Source: an uncultured Muribaculaceae bacterium
GTDB taxonomy: Bacteria; Bacteroidota; Bacteroidia; Bacteroidales; Muribaculaceae
Reading direction: 5' to 3'
Assembly: GCA_910586995.1 (NCBI GenBank)
Contig: CAJUKZ010000005.1
Coordinates: 1-64,000 of the forward strand
Length of the DNA: 64,000 bases
Every line of letters starts with the position of its first letter. Position 1 is the stretch's first letter. The notes below the pieces were generated by a model. The model searched no databases and was not told where the DNA came from. It was given only the letters and a program-made list of their open reading frames with translations. Positions 43,974 to 54,100 of the stretch are shown here, piece by piece. The translations under genes were made by a program, and so were the position numbers.

Positions 43974-45830
43974 ATGCGAAAAGACTACAACCTTGAAAAG
44001 CGTAAATATGTTATAGCCGGCTTTCTGCTCGCTATCGCCGCCATATATCTGTTTCGCCTGTACTCACTGCAGATCAACGACGACGCATACAAGCGCTCGG
44101 CCGACACAAATGCTTTTCTGAAAAAGACCGTATACCCGTCGCGCGGACTGATGTATGACCGCAACGGCGAACTCGTCGTATTCAACCAGCCGGCCTACGA
44201 CGTGATGATGATCCCGCGCGACGTCGAACCATTCGACACGATTGATTTCTGCAATGCATTGAATATAACCAGAGAGCAATTCGAGAAGCGATTGGCCGAC
44301 ATGAAGGACAAGCGCCTCAACCCCGGCTACTCCACATATACCCCGCAACAGTTGATGAGCCATCTGTCGGCGCAGGACTATGGCAGATTGCAGGAAAAAC
44401 TCTACCGTTTCCCGGGCTTTTTCATCCAGAAAAGAATCCTCCGCCAATACAATTATCCTACTGCGGCCAACATCCTCGGCAACATACGTGAAGTCTCGGC
44501 CAACGACGTCGAGAGAGACAGCTATTATGCCCCGGGCGACTATACCGGGGACCTCGGCGTAGAGAAAAGCTACGAACCATATCTTCGCGGACACAAAGGC
44601 GTGGAAATCCTGATCCGCGATGCACACGGACGCATTCAGGGCAAGTATGACGGCGGAAACCACGACGTAGCACCCATATCCGGTAAGGATCTTACCCTCA
44701 GCATAGACGTTCGTCTTCAGCAATATGCAGAGAGCCTGATGGTAGGAAAACGCGGCGCTGTCGTGGCCATAGAACCTAAGACCGGCGAAATCCTGTGCAT
44801 GGTGTCAGCACCATCCTATGACCCCACACTCCTTGTCGGACGCCAGCGCGGCGACAACTACCGCAAACTTGTGAACGACGACGCAGCACCGCTATTCGAC
44901 AGGGCTCTTATGGGAGCATACCCTCCAGGATCTACATTCAAGCCAACGCAGGGACTCATATTTCTCGAGGAAGGCATCATTACTCCAGCTACCCCTTATC
45001 CCTGCTATCGTGGATACATCAATGGTGGACTACGCGTGGGCTGTCACCCACATGGATCACCATTGCCATTGAAACCGGCACTTCAGACATCTTGCAACGC
45101 CTATTTTTGCTGGGGATTCAAATACATGATAGACAAGCGCAGCAAATACGGCTCATCGGCCAAGGCATTCGAAGTGTGGAAAAATCATCTTGTGTCGATG
45201 GGATACGGTTACAGACTCGGAGTAGACCTACCTGGCGAGAGCCGCGGCTACATTCCCAATTCCAAGACATACGACAAATTCTACGGCGAGGGCCATTGGA
45301 GCGCGAACACCATAATCTCTGTAGCCATCGGACAAGGAGAAATCCTGGCCACCCCGCTGCAGATCGCCAATCTATGTGCGACGGTGGCCAACCGCGGTTG
45401 GTTCGTGACACCACACATTGTTAAAGCTATCCAGGACACGGTGATGCCGGACGAAATGTTTGCCCGACGGTTTCCATCCATAGACGAGAAATACTACCTT
45501 GAAGTAGCTGAAGGCATGCGTATGGCTGTCACCGGAGGCACATGCCGCCGCGCCGCCCTGCCGGACATCGAAGTCGCAGGAAAGACAGGTACGGCTCAGA
45601 ACCCGCACGGTAAGGACCACTCCGCCTTCATGGGCTTCGCTCCCTACGACGACCCTAAGATAGCAATAGCCGTATATGTGGAGAATGCCGGATTCGGAGC
45701 CACCTACGGTGTCCCTATCGGCTCACTTGTGATGGAGAAATACCTCACCGGAAAAATTGCTGAACCGCGTAAATACATGGAAGAACAAATGCTTAATTCA
45801 AGACTGACTTATGGCCCGGCCCGACGATAG
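43974..45830 (+). CDS. mrdA: Penicillin-binding protein 2 (elongasome transpeptidase)
   Basis: Class B PBP, 618 aa. One N-terminal membrane helix (about residues 13-30), a pedestal/dimerization domain, then the transpeptidase domain with active-site S320 in PPGSTFKP, SxN-type motif SCN (in TSCNAYFCWG) and KTG in VAGKTGTAQNP. Works with RodA in lateral peptidoglycan synthesis; rodA overlaps its 3' end by 20 bp. Confidence 0.97.
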   Translation: MRKDYNLEKRKYVIAGFLLAIAAIYLFRLYSLQINDDAYKRSADTNAFLKKTVYPSRGLMYDRNGELVVFNQPAYDVMMIPRDVEPFDTIDFCNALNITREQFEKRLADMKDKRLNPGYSTYTPQQLMSHLSAQDYGRLQEKLYRFPGFFIQKRILRQYNYPTAANILGNIREVSANDVERDSYYAPGDYTGDLGVEKSYEPYLRGHKGVEILIRDAHGRIQGKYDGGNHDVAPISGKDLTLSIDVRLQQYAESLMVGKRGAVVAIEPKTGEILCMVSAPSYDPTLLVGRQRGDNYRKLVNDDAAPLFDRALMGAYPPGSTFKPTQGLIFLEEGIITPATPYPCYRGYINGGLRVGCHPHGSPLPLKPALQTSCNAYFCWGFKYMIDKRSKYGSSAKAFEVWKNHLVSMGYGYRLGVDLPGESRGYIPNSKTYDKFYGEGHWSANTIISVAIGQGEILATPLQIANLCATVANRGWFVTPHIVKAIQDTVMPDEMFARRFPSIDEKYYLEVAEGMRMAVTGGTCRRAALPDIEVAGKTGTAQNPHGKDHSAFMGFAPYDDPKIAIAVYVENAGFGATYGVPIGSLVMEKYLTGKIAEPRKYMEEQMLNSRLTYGPARR

Positions 45831-47286
45831 AAATACAGCTACACGTTCCGTATGGTCCGGAGTCGATTGGTTGACCGTGGCTCTGTATCTCGCTATGGTG
45901 CTTTTCGGTGTGGTTAGCATATATGCGGCATCCTACGACTTTGACCACGCAAGCATATTCAGCTTCGACGAGTTCTCCGGCAAACAACTCAGGTGGATCG
46001 GACTATCGCTCCTGCTCGGAGTTGTACTGCTGCTCATAGATGCACGCATGTATGAGACCTACGCATTTCCTGTGTATGTGATGGTGGTGCTTTTACTTTT
46101 GGTCACACCCTTTCTTGCTCCAGACATCAAAGGTTCGCATTCGTGGCTTGTCATAGGTCCTATGAGTCTCCAGCCTGCCGAATTCGCAAAATTTGCCACA
46201 GCTCTCGCTCTTGCAAAGCTTTTCAGCGGATATAATTTCCAATTAAATGCAAAGGTATCGAACTACATCAAGGCTCTGTCTATAATATTCATCCCGATAG
46301 TACTGATACTACTGCAGAACGAGACTGGTTCGGCACTCACATTTCTCGCGCTTTTCTTCGTGCTGTACAGAGAAGGAATGAGCGGCCTTATCCTGTTTGC
46401 CGCCCTCATGGCTGTGGTCGTATTTGTAGTTGCCGTAAAGTTCGCTCAGACAACGATCATGTGTATTCCCACCGGTCATTTCTCAGTATTTGTGATCACA
46501 CAGGCTGTAATGGTAGGAATGCTTGTCGTCTATGGCAAACGCCTGGAAATAGCGCGCAATGTGCTGCTATGGTTTGCCGGCACAGGCATACTGGCATGGA
46601 TTCTAAGCCTCTGCGGAGTAGCCTTACCCGGAATGATCTTCTTCATATCCACCATTATGGCCGCGTGCGTGTATGTTGTATTCATAGCCATCCAGCGGCA
46701 TCTCAGCAGCCTTTACATCGCCGTGGTAACTGCAATAGGAGCTATCGCTTTCCTTTTCTGCGTCAACTTCGCATTCAACCAACTGCAACCACACCAGCAG
46801 ATGCGTATAAAGGTTGCTCTTGGCATAGAACAGGACCTACGTGGCGCAGGCTACAACGTGAACCAGTCAAAAATAGCAATCGGCTCTGGTGGATTTGCCG
46901 GCAAGGGATTCCTTAACGGCACACAGACAAAACTGAAATACGTACCCGAACAGCACACCGACTTCATTTTCTGCACAATCGGTGAAGAAGAAGGCTTTCT
47001 TGGTGCGGCTGCAGTAATGGCCCTGTTTGTATGCCTGATACTCAGGGTAATCTCCATCGCCGAGCGCCAGCCGTCCGTATTCACCAGAGTATATGCCTAC
47101 TGTGTGGCATCCTATTTCATATTCCATTTCTGCATCAATATAGGCATGGTCATCGGGCTATGTCCGGTGATTGGCATACCTCTGCCATTCTTCAGCTACG
47201 GCGGATCTTCACTCTGGGGTTTCACCCTGCTGCTGTTCATCCTGCTCAAACTTGATGCTGCACGTAAAAGCAAACTATCATACTGA
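45811..47286 (+). CDS. rodA: Peptidoglycan glycosyltransferase RodA
   Basis: SEDS-family polymerase with about ten membrane helices. Family blocks: KGSHSWLVIGPMSLQPAEFAK (read in two parts, about residues 110-130), GGFAGKGFLNGTQTKL, and the C-terminal GIPLPFFSYGGSSL. Overlaps mrdA by 20 bp and the following helicase gene by one base, so translation is coupled along the run. Confidence 0.97.
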   Translation: MARPDDRNTATRSVWSGVDWLTVALYLAMVLFGVVSIYAASYDFDHASIFSFDEFSGKQLRWIGLSLLLGVVLLLIDARMYETYAFPVYVMVVLLLLVTPFLAPDIKGSHSWLVIGPMSLQPAEFAKFATALALAKLFSGYNFQLNAKVSNYIKALSIIFIPIVLILLQNETGSALTFLALFFVLYREGMSGLILFAALMAVVVFVVAVKFAQTTIMCIPTGHFSVFVITQAVMVGMLVVYGKRLEIARNVLLWFAGTGILAWILSLCGVALPGMIFFISTIMAACVYVVFIAIQRHLSSLYIAVVTAIGAIAFLFCVNFAFNQLQPHQQMRIKVALGIEQDLRGAGYNVNQSKIAIGSGGFAGKGFLNGTQTKLKYVPEQHTDFIFCTIGEEEGFLGAAAVMALFVCLILRVISIAERQPSVFTRVYAYCVASYFIFHFCINIGMVIGLCPVIGIPLPFFSYGGSSLWGFTLLLFILLKLDAARKSKLSY

Positions 47287-49307
47287 TGTACCGCAATGCA
47301 AAGAATACTGAGAACGGCAACGGGATTGATCTGGACAATCCCGAATTCCGTACGCTGTGGCAACTGATCTGCTACACGCGCCAGTCAGTATTCCTGACAG
47401 GTAAGGCAGGCACTGGAAAGTCGACGTTCATGCGCTACATCCGCGAGAAGACCAAAAAGAAATGCGTAGTACTGTCGCCAACCGGTATTGCAGCCGTAAA
47501 CGCCGGTGGCGTGACCATACATTCATTCTTCAAGCTGCCGCTCAAGCCACTTCTGTCAAGCGACCCGGACTTCTCCACACCGCGCCGGTTGCGCGACAGG
47601 ATGAAGTACTCCCGCGAGTTTGTCAAATTGTTGCGCGAACTGGAACTAATAATCATTGATGAGATCTCGATGGTGAGAGCCGACGTTATCGACTTTATCG
47701 ATAAACTACTGCGCACATACTGCCACAATACCCGCGAACCATTTGCAGGCAAACAGCTTTTGCTCGTAGGCGATGTATTCCAACTCGAACCGGTCGTAAC
47801 ATCCGACGCGCGTGAACTTCTGCACCGCGAATACCACAGCTACTACTTTTTCGACGCCAAAGCTTTCCGTGAAAGCGCCATCGTACCCATCGAATTGAAA
47901 AAAGTCTACCGGCAGGACGATGCAGATTTCATATCAATGCTCGACCGCATACGTGAGGGCGCACCCAACCGATCTGATATAGACACTCTAAACGCAAGAG
48001 TAAGACAAACCACAAGCGACAGTGGCGACAGCTTCACAATGACACTGGCCACGCGGCGCGACATAGTGGACCACATCAACGAGCAGCATCTGGGAATGCT
48101 GCGCACACCGGAACATTGCTATACAGGACGCCTGTCGGGCGAATTCCCACAGGGATCGCTACCGACACCTATAACCCTTATGCTAAAGCCTGACGCTCAG
48201 GTTGTATTCATCAAAAACGACCAGGAAAAACGCTGGGTCAACGGCACTATAGGCAAAGTAGTGGAATGCTACGACGACGGAGTGGAAGTCTTGCTTGAGA
48301 CAGGAGCAAAACACCTCGTACAACCCGAAGTATGGAACAATGTACGCTACGAATACAACGAGGAGCACCAGAGGGTCGATGAGAAAGTTCTCGGTTCATA
48401 CGAACAATTGCCGCTGAGATTAGCCTGGGCCCTTACAATACATAAAAGCCAGGGCCTGACATTCTCCAAAGCAATCATCGACATGGGTCAGGGAGCATTC
48501 ACTCCGGGACAGACTTACGTAGCTCTGAGCCGATGCCGGTCTCTCGATGGACTCACCATGAGAAGCACGGTAAGTCCGCGCGACATGACGGTAAATCCGG
48601 CTGTACTCGCTTTCAGCCGCAACTACAACAATCCCACACTGATACGCATGGCCATTGATGCCGCTCATGCCGACGACTGTTTCGCCCGCTCGGCAGAAGC
48701 TGCGGACTACGGCAAGTTCGACAAAGCCTTTGACCTCTTTACCGAAGGGCTGCGGGCTCGCAACGAGCTTGGAAATGCGACAGCGATGCGGCTGGCCAGA
48801 CGCAAGCTTGCAGCATTCGCAACCCTAAGCACAGAAGCCGACCGGCTCAGGGAGGAGCTTGAAAATAAGAACAAACTGCTTACAAGGCTTGCAACTGAAT
48901 ACGTCAGCATGGGTGAGGATTGCTGCGATGCCGCCGACACTGATGCAGCATTGGCAAACTACAATAAAGCGATAGAACTCGCTCCTGAATATCACGAAGC
49001 CTGGCTTGCAAAAGGAATTGCGCTGGCAAGAATGCAAAACGTCGACGAAGCCATCGACTGCCTTACTCACGCAGTAAATCTCGCGCCAGACTGTCATCGC
49101 GCTCCTCTCGAACTCGGGATGCTGTATTTCGCTACAGGCGATTACCACAATGCTCTCGACAGACTTATGGTAGCCGAAAAGATCAATAACCGGAGCGCAG
49201 CCGTACATCTGGCAATGGCAGATGTATATGAAGCCACCGGCGACGACGAATCCGCCGCAGCTCACAAAGCTAAAGCAGCCAAACTGAAAAAAAAGAAAAG
49301 ACAATAA
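47286..49307 (+). CDS. PIF1/RecD-like helicase with C-terminal TPR domain (673 aa)
   Basis: The helicase part (about residues 20-450) has Walker A GKAGTGKS at 39-46, Walker B IIDEISM, and the UvrD-C-like motif LAWALTIHKSQGLTF with YVALSRCRSLDGL. The TPR part (about 535-665) has several repeats such as AWLAKGIALARMQNVDEAIDCL. Superfamily 1 helicases of this type resolve DNA structures; TPRs mediate protein contacts. The start shares one base with the rodA stop (TGATG). An enzyme of DNA metabolism in an elongasome operon is noteworthy, though the arrangement may be common in Bacteroidetes. Confidence 0.92.
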   Translation: MYRNAKNTENGNGIDLDNPEFRTLWQLICYTRQSVFLTGKAGTGKSTFMRYIREKTKKKCVVLSPTGIAAVNAGGVTIHSFFKLPLKPLLSSDPDFSTPRRLRDRMKYSREFVKLLRELELIIIDEISMVRADVIDFIDKLLRTYCHNTREPFAGKQLLLVGDVFQLEPVVTSDARELLHREYHSYYFFDAKAFRESAIVPIELKKVYRQDDADFISMLDRIREGAPNRSDIDTLNARVRQTTSDSGDSFTMTLATRRDIVDHINEQHLGMLRTPEHCYTGRLSGEFPQGSLPTPITLMLKPDAQVVFIKNDQEKRWVNGTIGKVVECYDDGVEVLLETGAKHLVQPEVWNNVRYEYNEEHQRVDEKVLGSYEQLPLRLAWALTIHKSQGLTFSKAIIDMGQGAFTPGQTYVALSRCRSLDGLTMRSTVSPRDMTVNPAVLAFSRNYNNPTLIRMAIDAAHADDCFARSAEAADYGKFDKAFDLFTEGLRARNELGNATAMRLARRKLAAFATLSTEADRLREELENKNKLLTRLATEYVSMGEDCCDAADTDAALANYNKAIELAPEYHEAWLAKGIALARMQNVDEAIDCLTHAVNLAPDCHRAPLELGMLYFATGDYHNALDRLMVAEKINNRSAAVHLAMADVYEATGDDESAAAHKAKAAKLKKKKRQ

Positions 49308-49309
49308 AT

Positions 49310-50506
49310 ATGACTCAACCCAACGATACAAGACGACGAATATGCATCGTGACCGGAACAAGGGCCGACTGGGGACTGCTGTCTCCAATCGCCAAGGAAC
49401 TGGCCGGACGTCATGACCGGGTGGACCTGCAGGTAATAGCCACAAATATGCATCTTGATCCGGCTTTCGGCATGACGGTTGACGAAATAGAGGCCGACGG
49501 TATCACAGTAAGCGCACGGGTGGAAATGAACACGCCCGGCGATACAGAAGACAATGGAGCACGGCGCGCCCGCGCTATGGGACGCTGTATGCAGGGCATG
49601 GCTGAGGCATTCGAATCTCTAAGCCCCGATCTGGTAGTCATACTCGGCGACCGCTACGAAATGCTTGCCGTGGCATCCGCGGCCGCTGTAATGCGCATAC
49701 CCATAGCTCACATTAGCGGAGGAGAAATATCGGAGGGTGCGATCGACGATTCCATACGCCATGCCATCACAAAACTTTCGGCACTGCATCTGACAGCCAC
49801 AGAACCATACAGGCGTCGCGTAATCCAACTCGGGGAGCAGCCTTCGAGAGTTATCAACACCGGAGCTATCGGTGTATACAATATCGTGCATGAACCCCTG
49901 ATGCAGAAAGAAGAACTTGAAGAATCCATCGGATTCAAAATCTCCGAGGATACTCTGCTCGTGACATACCATCCTGCCACCCTCGACAATGAGGATTCCG
50001 GACGCAGATGCCGCGCTTTACTTGCTGCCCTCGACCGCTTCCCGGCATCACCGGTAATTATAACATACCCCAACAATGATGCCGGATCACAAGCCATCAT
50101 CGAGCTTATAAAAGACTATGCCGAACGCAATCCACACCGCGTATGCTTAGTGAAATCACTCGGAAAGAAACGCTATCTTTCCGCACTCAAATATGTAGGA
50201 GCCGTGGTCGGCAACTCATCAAGCGGAATAATTGAAGTACCCTCGATGGGAATACCGACAGTAGACATTGGCATGCGGCAGAAAGGACGCATCTGCGCGA
50301 AAAGCGTGATACACTGCGGCGACAGTCAGGACGAAATATACCGGGCCATAGCTTATGCTCTTTCACCTACCGGACGCGCGATGGCCTCATCGGCCTCCAA
50401 TCCATATTACAAGGCATCAACACTTGACCTCATTGTCAACGCTATAGTCGACACTCCTCTTGAGAAACTACAGACCAAGTCATTCTACGACATAGACCCG
50501 GCCTAA
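49310..50506 (+). CDS. NeuC-like UDP-N-acetylglucosamine 2-epimerase, hydrolysing (398 aa)
   Basis: GT-B-fold epimerase. N-terminal TGTRADWGLLSP (residues 15-26), GDRYEMLAVA, the ISGGEISEGAIDDSIRHAITK block and C-terminal GNSSSGIIEVPSMGIPTVDIG fit the NeuC/WecB group; NeuC makes ManNAc for sialic-acid synthesis. No neuB or neuA is near, so it might supply ManNAc or a related sugar for another glycan. It starts 2 bp after the helicase stop. Confidence 0.88.
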   Translation: MTQPNDTRRRICIVTGTRADWGLLSPIAKELAGRHDRVDLQVIATNMHLDPAFGMTVDEIEADGITVSARVEMNTPGDTEDNGARRARAMGRCMQGMAEAFESLSPDLVVILGDRYEMLAVASAAAVMRIPIAHISGGEISEGAIDDSIRHAITKLSALHLTATEPYRRRVIQLGEQPSRVINTGAIGVYNIVHEPLMQKEELEESIGFKISEDTLLVTYHPATLDNEDSGRRCRALLAALDRFPASPVIITYPNNDAGSQAIIELIKDYAERNPHRVCLVKSLGKKRYLSALKYVGAVVGNSSSGIIEVPSMGIPTVDIGMRQKGRICAKSVIHCGDSQDEIYRAIAYALSPTGRAMASSASNPYYKASTLDLIVNAIVDTPLEKLQTKSFYDIDPA

Positions 50507-50555
50507 AAACCTTCCGCCTCTCTCCTGCGTTTACTTCTAACAGGTTGTTTAATAA

Positions 50556-50563
50556 TAAATTTG
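50556..50563 (+). promoter_or_regulatory. Possible promoter -7 element giving a leaderless obg message
   Basis: TAAATTTG fits TAnnTTTG and ends 3 bp before the obg ATG (50567), so a transcript from here would start at or very near the start codon. Confidence 0.4.
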
Positions 50564-50566
50564 ATT

Positions 50567-51901
50567 ATGGCAGACTCTAATTTTATCGACTACGTAAAGA
50601 TATTATGCCGCTCAGGAAAGGGCGGAGCCGGCTCGCGTCATTTCTACCGGGCAAAATATGTGCCTAAGGGCGGCCCTGACGGCGGCGACGGCGGACGTGG
50701 CGGACATATAATCCTGCGCGGCAACTCACACATGTGGACACTACTGCCGCTTAAATACCGCAGGCATATATTTGCAGGAAACGGACAAAGCGGATCAGGC
50801 GGCCGGTCTTTCGGCAAGGACGGCGAGGACGTGATTGTGGATGTGCCATGCGGTACTGTGGTTTTCGATGCCGAGACCGGCGAATTCCTCGCCCAAGTCA
50901 CCGAGGACGGTGAAGAAATAAAGCTGCTGCGCGGCGGCAGAGGTGGACTTGGCAACTGGCATTTCAAGTCGTCTACAAACCGTACTCCTCGCTACGCTCA
51001 GCCGGGAGAACCCGCCATTGAGAAATCCATTATATTGGAACTGAAACTGCTTGCCGATGTAGGTCTTGTAGGATTCCCTAATGCAGGTAAGTCCACACTG
51101 CTTTCAGCCCTATCATCCGCGCGCCCCAAAATAGCTGATTATCCGTTCACGACTATGGAACCGCAACTCGGCATTGTCTCTTACCGCGACAACCGCTCGT
51201 TCGTCATGGCCGACATTCCCGGTATCATCGAGGGTGCGAGCGAAGGTAAAGGCCTTGGACTGCGCTTTCTCCGCCACATTGAACGCAATGCCGTATTGCT
51301 GTTCATGGTTCCGGCTGATGCCGACGACATACGCAAGGAGTATGAAGTGCTGCTCGACGAGCTACGCCGTTTCAATCCTCAACTCATGGACAAGCCGAGG
51401 GTGCTCGCAATATCGAAATGCGATATGCTTGACGAGGAACTAATCGACGAGATTCGTGCCGGACATCTACCTGAGGGAATACCATCCGTCTTTATCTCAG
51501 CAGTCTCGGGAATGGGTCTTACCGAACTGAAGGACGTGTTGTGGCGTACAATCAATGATGAAGCCAATATCAACAGTATCGACATAATACACCGTCCACT
51601 TGACTCAAAGCACAGGGTGCGTGAGGAAGATGAGTTCATATTCGAGAACGTACCTGCCGCAGAGACAGATGCCGCAGATGATCCGGACATGCAGCGTATC
51701 TCGGCAGATACGTGGGGTGAGGATTTCGACTACGATGATGACGATGAATTCGACAGCGGATTTGATGATGACGACTTCGACGATGCCGCGTCAGATCAGG
51801 AATCCGCAGAAGAAGATGGCGATGATATAGATGAAGACATTGTCCATCCCGACGATCCCGATGCTTTCCTCTATGAAAGCTCACTTGACGATATGAAATA
51901 A
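50567..51901 (+). CDS. obg: Obg-family ribosome-assembly GTPase
   Basis: The ATG at 50567 starts the conserved ADSNFIDYVKI; a TTG at 50561 is less likely. The glycine-rich Obg fold spans about residues 1-158 (GGPDGGDGGRGG), followed by the GTPase domain with G1 GFPNAGKST, G2/G3 YPFTTMEPQLG and DIPGIIEGAS, and G4 SKCD. 444 aa. The tail (about residues 350-444) is strongly acidic (runs of Asp and Glu). Obg helps mature the 50S subunit and senses ppGpp. A bidirectional terminator follows. Confidence 0.97.
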   Translation: MADSNFIDYVKILCRSGKGGAGSRHFYRAKYVPKGGPDGGDGGRGGHIILRGNSHMWTLLPLKYRRHIFAGNGQSGSGGRSFGKDGEDVIVDVPCGTVVFDAETGEFLAQVTEDGEEIKLLRGGRGGLGNWHFKSSTNRTPRYAQPGEPAIEKSIILELKLLADVGLVGFPNAGKSTLLSALSSARPKIADYPFTTMEPQLGIVSYRDNRSFVMADIPGIIEGASEGKGLGLRFLRHIERNAVLLFMVPADADDIRKEYEVLLDELRRFNPQLMDKPRVLAISKCDMLDEELIDEIRAGHLPEGIPSVFISAVSGMGLTELKDVLWRTINDEANINSIDIIHRPLDSKHRVREEDEFIFENVPAAETDAADDPDMQRISADTWGEDFDYDDDDEFDSGFDDDDFDDAASDQESAEEDGDDIDEDIVHPDDPDAFLYESSLDDMK

Positions 51902-51931
51902 AAAAATGCCATCCTTGAGGTGGCATTTTTT
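51901..51931. terminator. Bidirectional terminator between obg and the GH20 gene
   Basis: AAAAAATGCCA (51901-51911) pairs with TGGCATTTTTT (51921-51931); an A-tract and a T-tract flank the stem, so it works in both directions for the two convergent genes. It overlaps the obg stop. Confidence 0.92.
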
Positions 51932-51934
51932 ATT

Positions 51935-53986
51935 TCAGTCCAATGTCTTATCCGGCGAGTAGATCAAGCCTTCGGCTGAATCTTTGCCGTCAGGAGTTGT
52001 GAATACACAGCCGAACATCCACTTCACCAAGCGAATCTCATCCTGAGTGAATTTTCCTACAGGAAGTTTCAGCATCACCTTGTTCCAACCCTTCTTCAGA
52101 CTCACCGTCAACGGGGGCCTTGATGAAAGATTCTCATTTCCAAGGCAGATCTCCGTAGAGCGTTCCTTGTGGCTACCGCTCCACAGCGGCGGATTCAACT
52201 CCACGCCATTAAGCCATACCTTGCTATCCTTATAGTCCCACTTGCCCTGTTGGGGCGGCAGATCGGACTCCGAGCGGCTGTAGTTCTGGAATTCCAGGCG
52301 TAATCCTACCTCCTGATCTTCGGGACTGTACACATATGTATAGGCATATGCAGTATGATCCGGCTGAGGATCGGCATAGAATCCAGGCACAAGCCCACCC
52401 CACACATGACGAAGATATACTCCCGCACCATAAGCATAAGCCGTAGGGTAAGTCTTACCATCGAACTCATAACTATCGGCAAAATCTCTCGTCTCCGGCG
52501 GGAATACGGCTGAAAGATCGCCTCGGTTGGGAAATGCATCAGTGATCTTCCATTTCATATCTTTCTGCGCATAATAGACGATTGGCTCTCCTGCAAAATG
52601 ATTATCCCTGTGATGGATGAAACGCCGCTCCCAATCAAAGAAAGCCTTGTCATCAGCTTGCAGAACAGCGCCGGTCTGTGGCAGGTAGCCATCACCTCCA
52701 CCCATCCAGGCGCGCTCTGCTATCGCGAGCATCGCCGGATAGAAGCTGTTCTGCCTCACGATCTCATCTTCAGAAACTAAGTTACGGTCATTCCAGAAAG
52801 CCACGATAACTCCGGCATAAGAATCAGTACCTACCGGCTGACCTGCTATATTACTCTTATATAGGCCAACTATGTCTGCAAAATTATCGAAATGATTGGC
52901 ATAATGATAACGCGAGTCTATGGCCGGTACACCATCGATAGGGCATCCCCTGCTGCTCCACATGTGCACCATGTCTATCTCACCCGGAGCATAGGCATAT
53001 CCCGGATTCCAGGACACGACTTTCTTGCCCAAGCCATGTATATGGCTTACCATCTGCGGCACAAACTCACGCCAGTCCATCGTGCCGAGATCCGGTTCGC
53101 GCACCTCATCTGTTCCGATATGCATCCAGGGTGTTCCAGAGAAGGTAGCACAAGCCTCCTCCATTATCGCTTTCATCTCCACAAGACCGCTATCGGAAAG
53201 CATTGAATGGCCCATAGCACGACGGAATGCCGCGCTATGTCCGGGCATATCAATCTCAGGAATCACCGTCACCCCATGCCGCGCAGCATAGGCTACAAGA
53301 TCCCTCGCCTCATCGATAGAATAGTACTTACCCGGATGCCTTTCCGCACTTGAATCGGCCACAAGCTGCGGATATATCCGACTCTCAAGACGCCATGCCT
53401 GATTTTCGGTCAGATGCCAGTGAAAAGTATTTATCTTGTACCTCGACAATAAGTCGATATGCTTTTTGAGCATATCCATCCTTATGAATCCCCTACCGAC
53501 ATCATGCGTATATCCCCTGATCCTGAACGCAGGCCAGTCCACTATTCTGCCGCAGGATACTCTCTCCTGAGAATTCTCAGATAACTGCCACAACGTCTGA
53601 GTGGCCCAGTAGCCGCCGGTCATGGTCACAGCCTCTATCACAATTGAATCGCATGTAATGGATATGCCATACGCCTCATCCTGACTCGATGCAAACGGAA
53701 TGGAATCCACCAACTTGAACGCGATTACGGCACGTGAGCCATCATCAACACTACCTTCGTTGCCACAAACAATAGCTGCAAGCTCGCCCCTGACATCCGG
53801 CGTCATGGAATCTGAATACAGCACATCAAGCCTGACCGGACGCGACAGCAGAAAGCTGCAGGTGTCACCGGGCGCATATAGGCGAGGTAAAGGCAACAGC
53901 AGATCACCACCTGCAAACGCCACAGGTACAGCCAGCAGTGTCAGTAACCATAATAAAAGATTGTTAAACAATAAATATCTGCGCAT
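51935..53986 (-). CDS. GH20 beta-N-acetylhexosaminidase, secreted (683 aa)
   Basis: Signal peptide (about residues 1-25), a GH20b-type N-terminal domain (about 28-150), then the catalytic barrel: YKINTFHWHLTENQAWRL and the catalytic Asp-Glu pair in HIGTDEVREPD, with WNPGYA and a Trp-rich C-terminal part of the site. A C-terminal beta-domain (about 560-683) follows. Releases terminal GlcNAc or GalNAc from glycans such as mucin or chito-oligosaccharides, feeding amino-sugar kinases like the one at 30477. Convergent with obg. Confidence 0.95.
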   Translation of the reverse strand: MRRYLLFNNLLLWLLTLLAVPVAFAGGDLLLPLPRLYAPGDTCSFLLSRPVRLDVLYSDSMTPDVRGELAAIVCGNEGSVDDGSRAVIAFKLVDSIPFASSQDEAYGISITCDSIVIEAVTMTGGYWATQTLWQLSENSQERVSCGRIVDWPAFRIRGYTHDVGRGFIRMDMLKKHIDLLSRYKINTFHWHLTENQAWRLESRIYPQLVADSSAERHPGKYYSIDEARDLVAYAARHGVTVIPEIDMPGHSAAFRRAMGHSMLSDSGLVEMKAIMEEACATFSGTPWMHIGTDEVREPDLGTMDWREFVPQMVSHIHGLGKKVVSWNPGYAYAPGEIDMVHMWSSRGCPIDGVPAIDSRYHYANHFDNFADIVGLYKSNIAGQPVGTDSYAGVIVAFWNDRNLVSEDEIVRQNSFYPAMLAIAERAWMGGGDGYLPQTGAVLQADDKAFFDWERRFIHHRDNHFAGEPIVYYAQKDMKWKITDAFPNRGDLSAVFPPETRDFADSYEFDGKTYPTAYAYGAGVYLRHVWGGLVPGFYADPQPDHTAYAYTYVYSPEDQEVGLRLEFQNYSRSESDLPPQQGKWDYKDSKVWLNGVELNPPLWSGSHKERSTEICLGNENLSSRPPLTVSLKKGWNKVMLKLPVGKFTQDEIRLVKWMFGCVFTTPDGKDSAEGLIYSPDKTLD

Positions 53987-54028
53987 AATATCTAAAATAA
54001 GATAGGTCCGAATAGATCCTGAAAATAC

Positions 54029-54070
54029 GACAAAGTGCGCCTACGCCTTACGGCGTCCACGCACTTTGTC
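54029..54070 (-). terminator. Terminator after secDF
   Basis: GACAAAGTGCG (54029-54039) pairs with CGCACTTTGTC (54060-54070), with a second inner stem ACGCC/GGCGT, followed on the minus strand by GTATTTTC. Confidence 0.85.
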
Positions 54071-54100
54071 TTGACTATATCCTATTGGACAGCTTCAGGA

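Noticed and set aside
44064..44723. 219-aa open frame on the minus strand
   Set aside because: Antisense to mrdA; only a frame opened by codon bias on the other strand.
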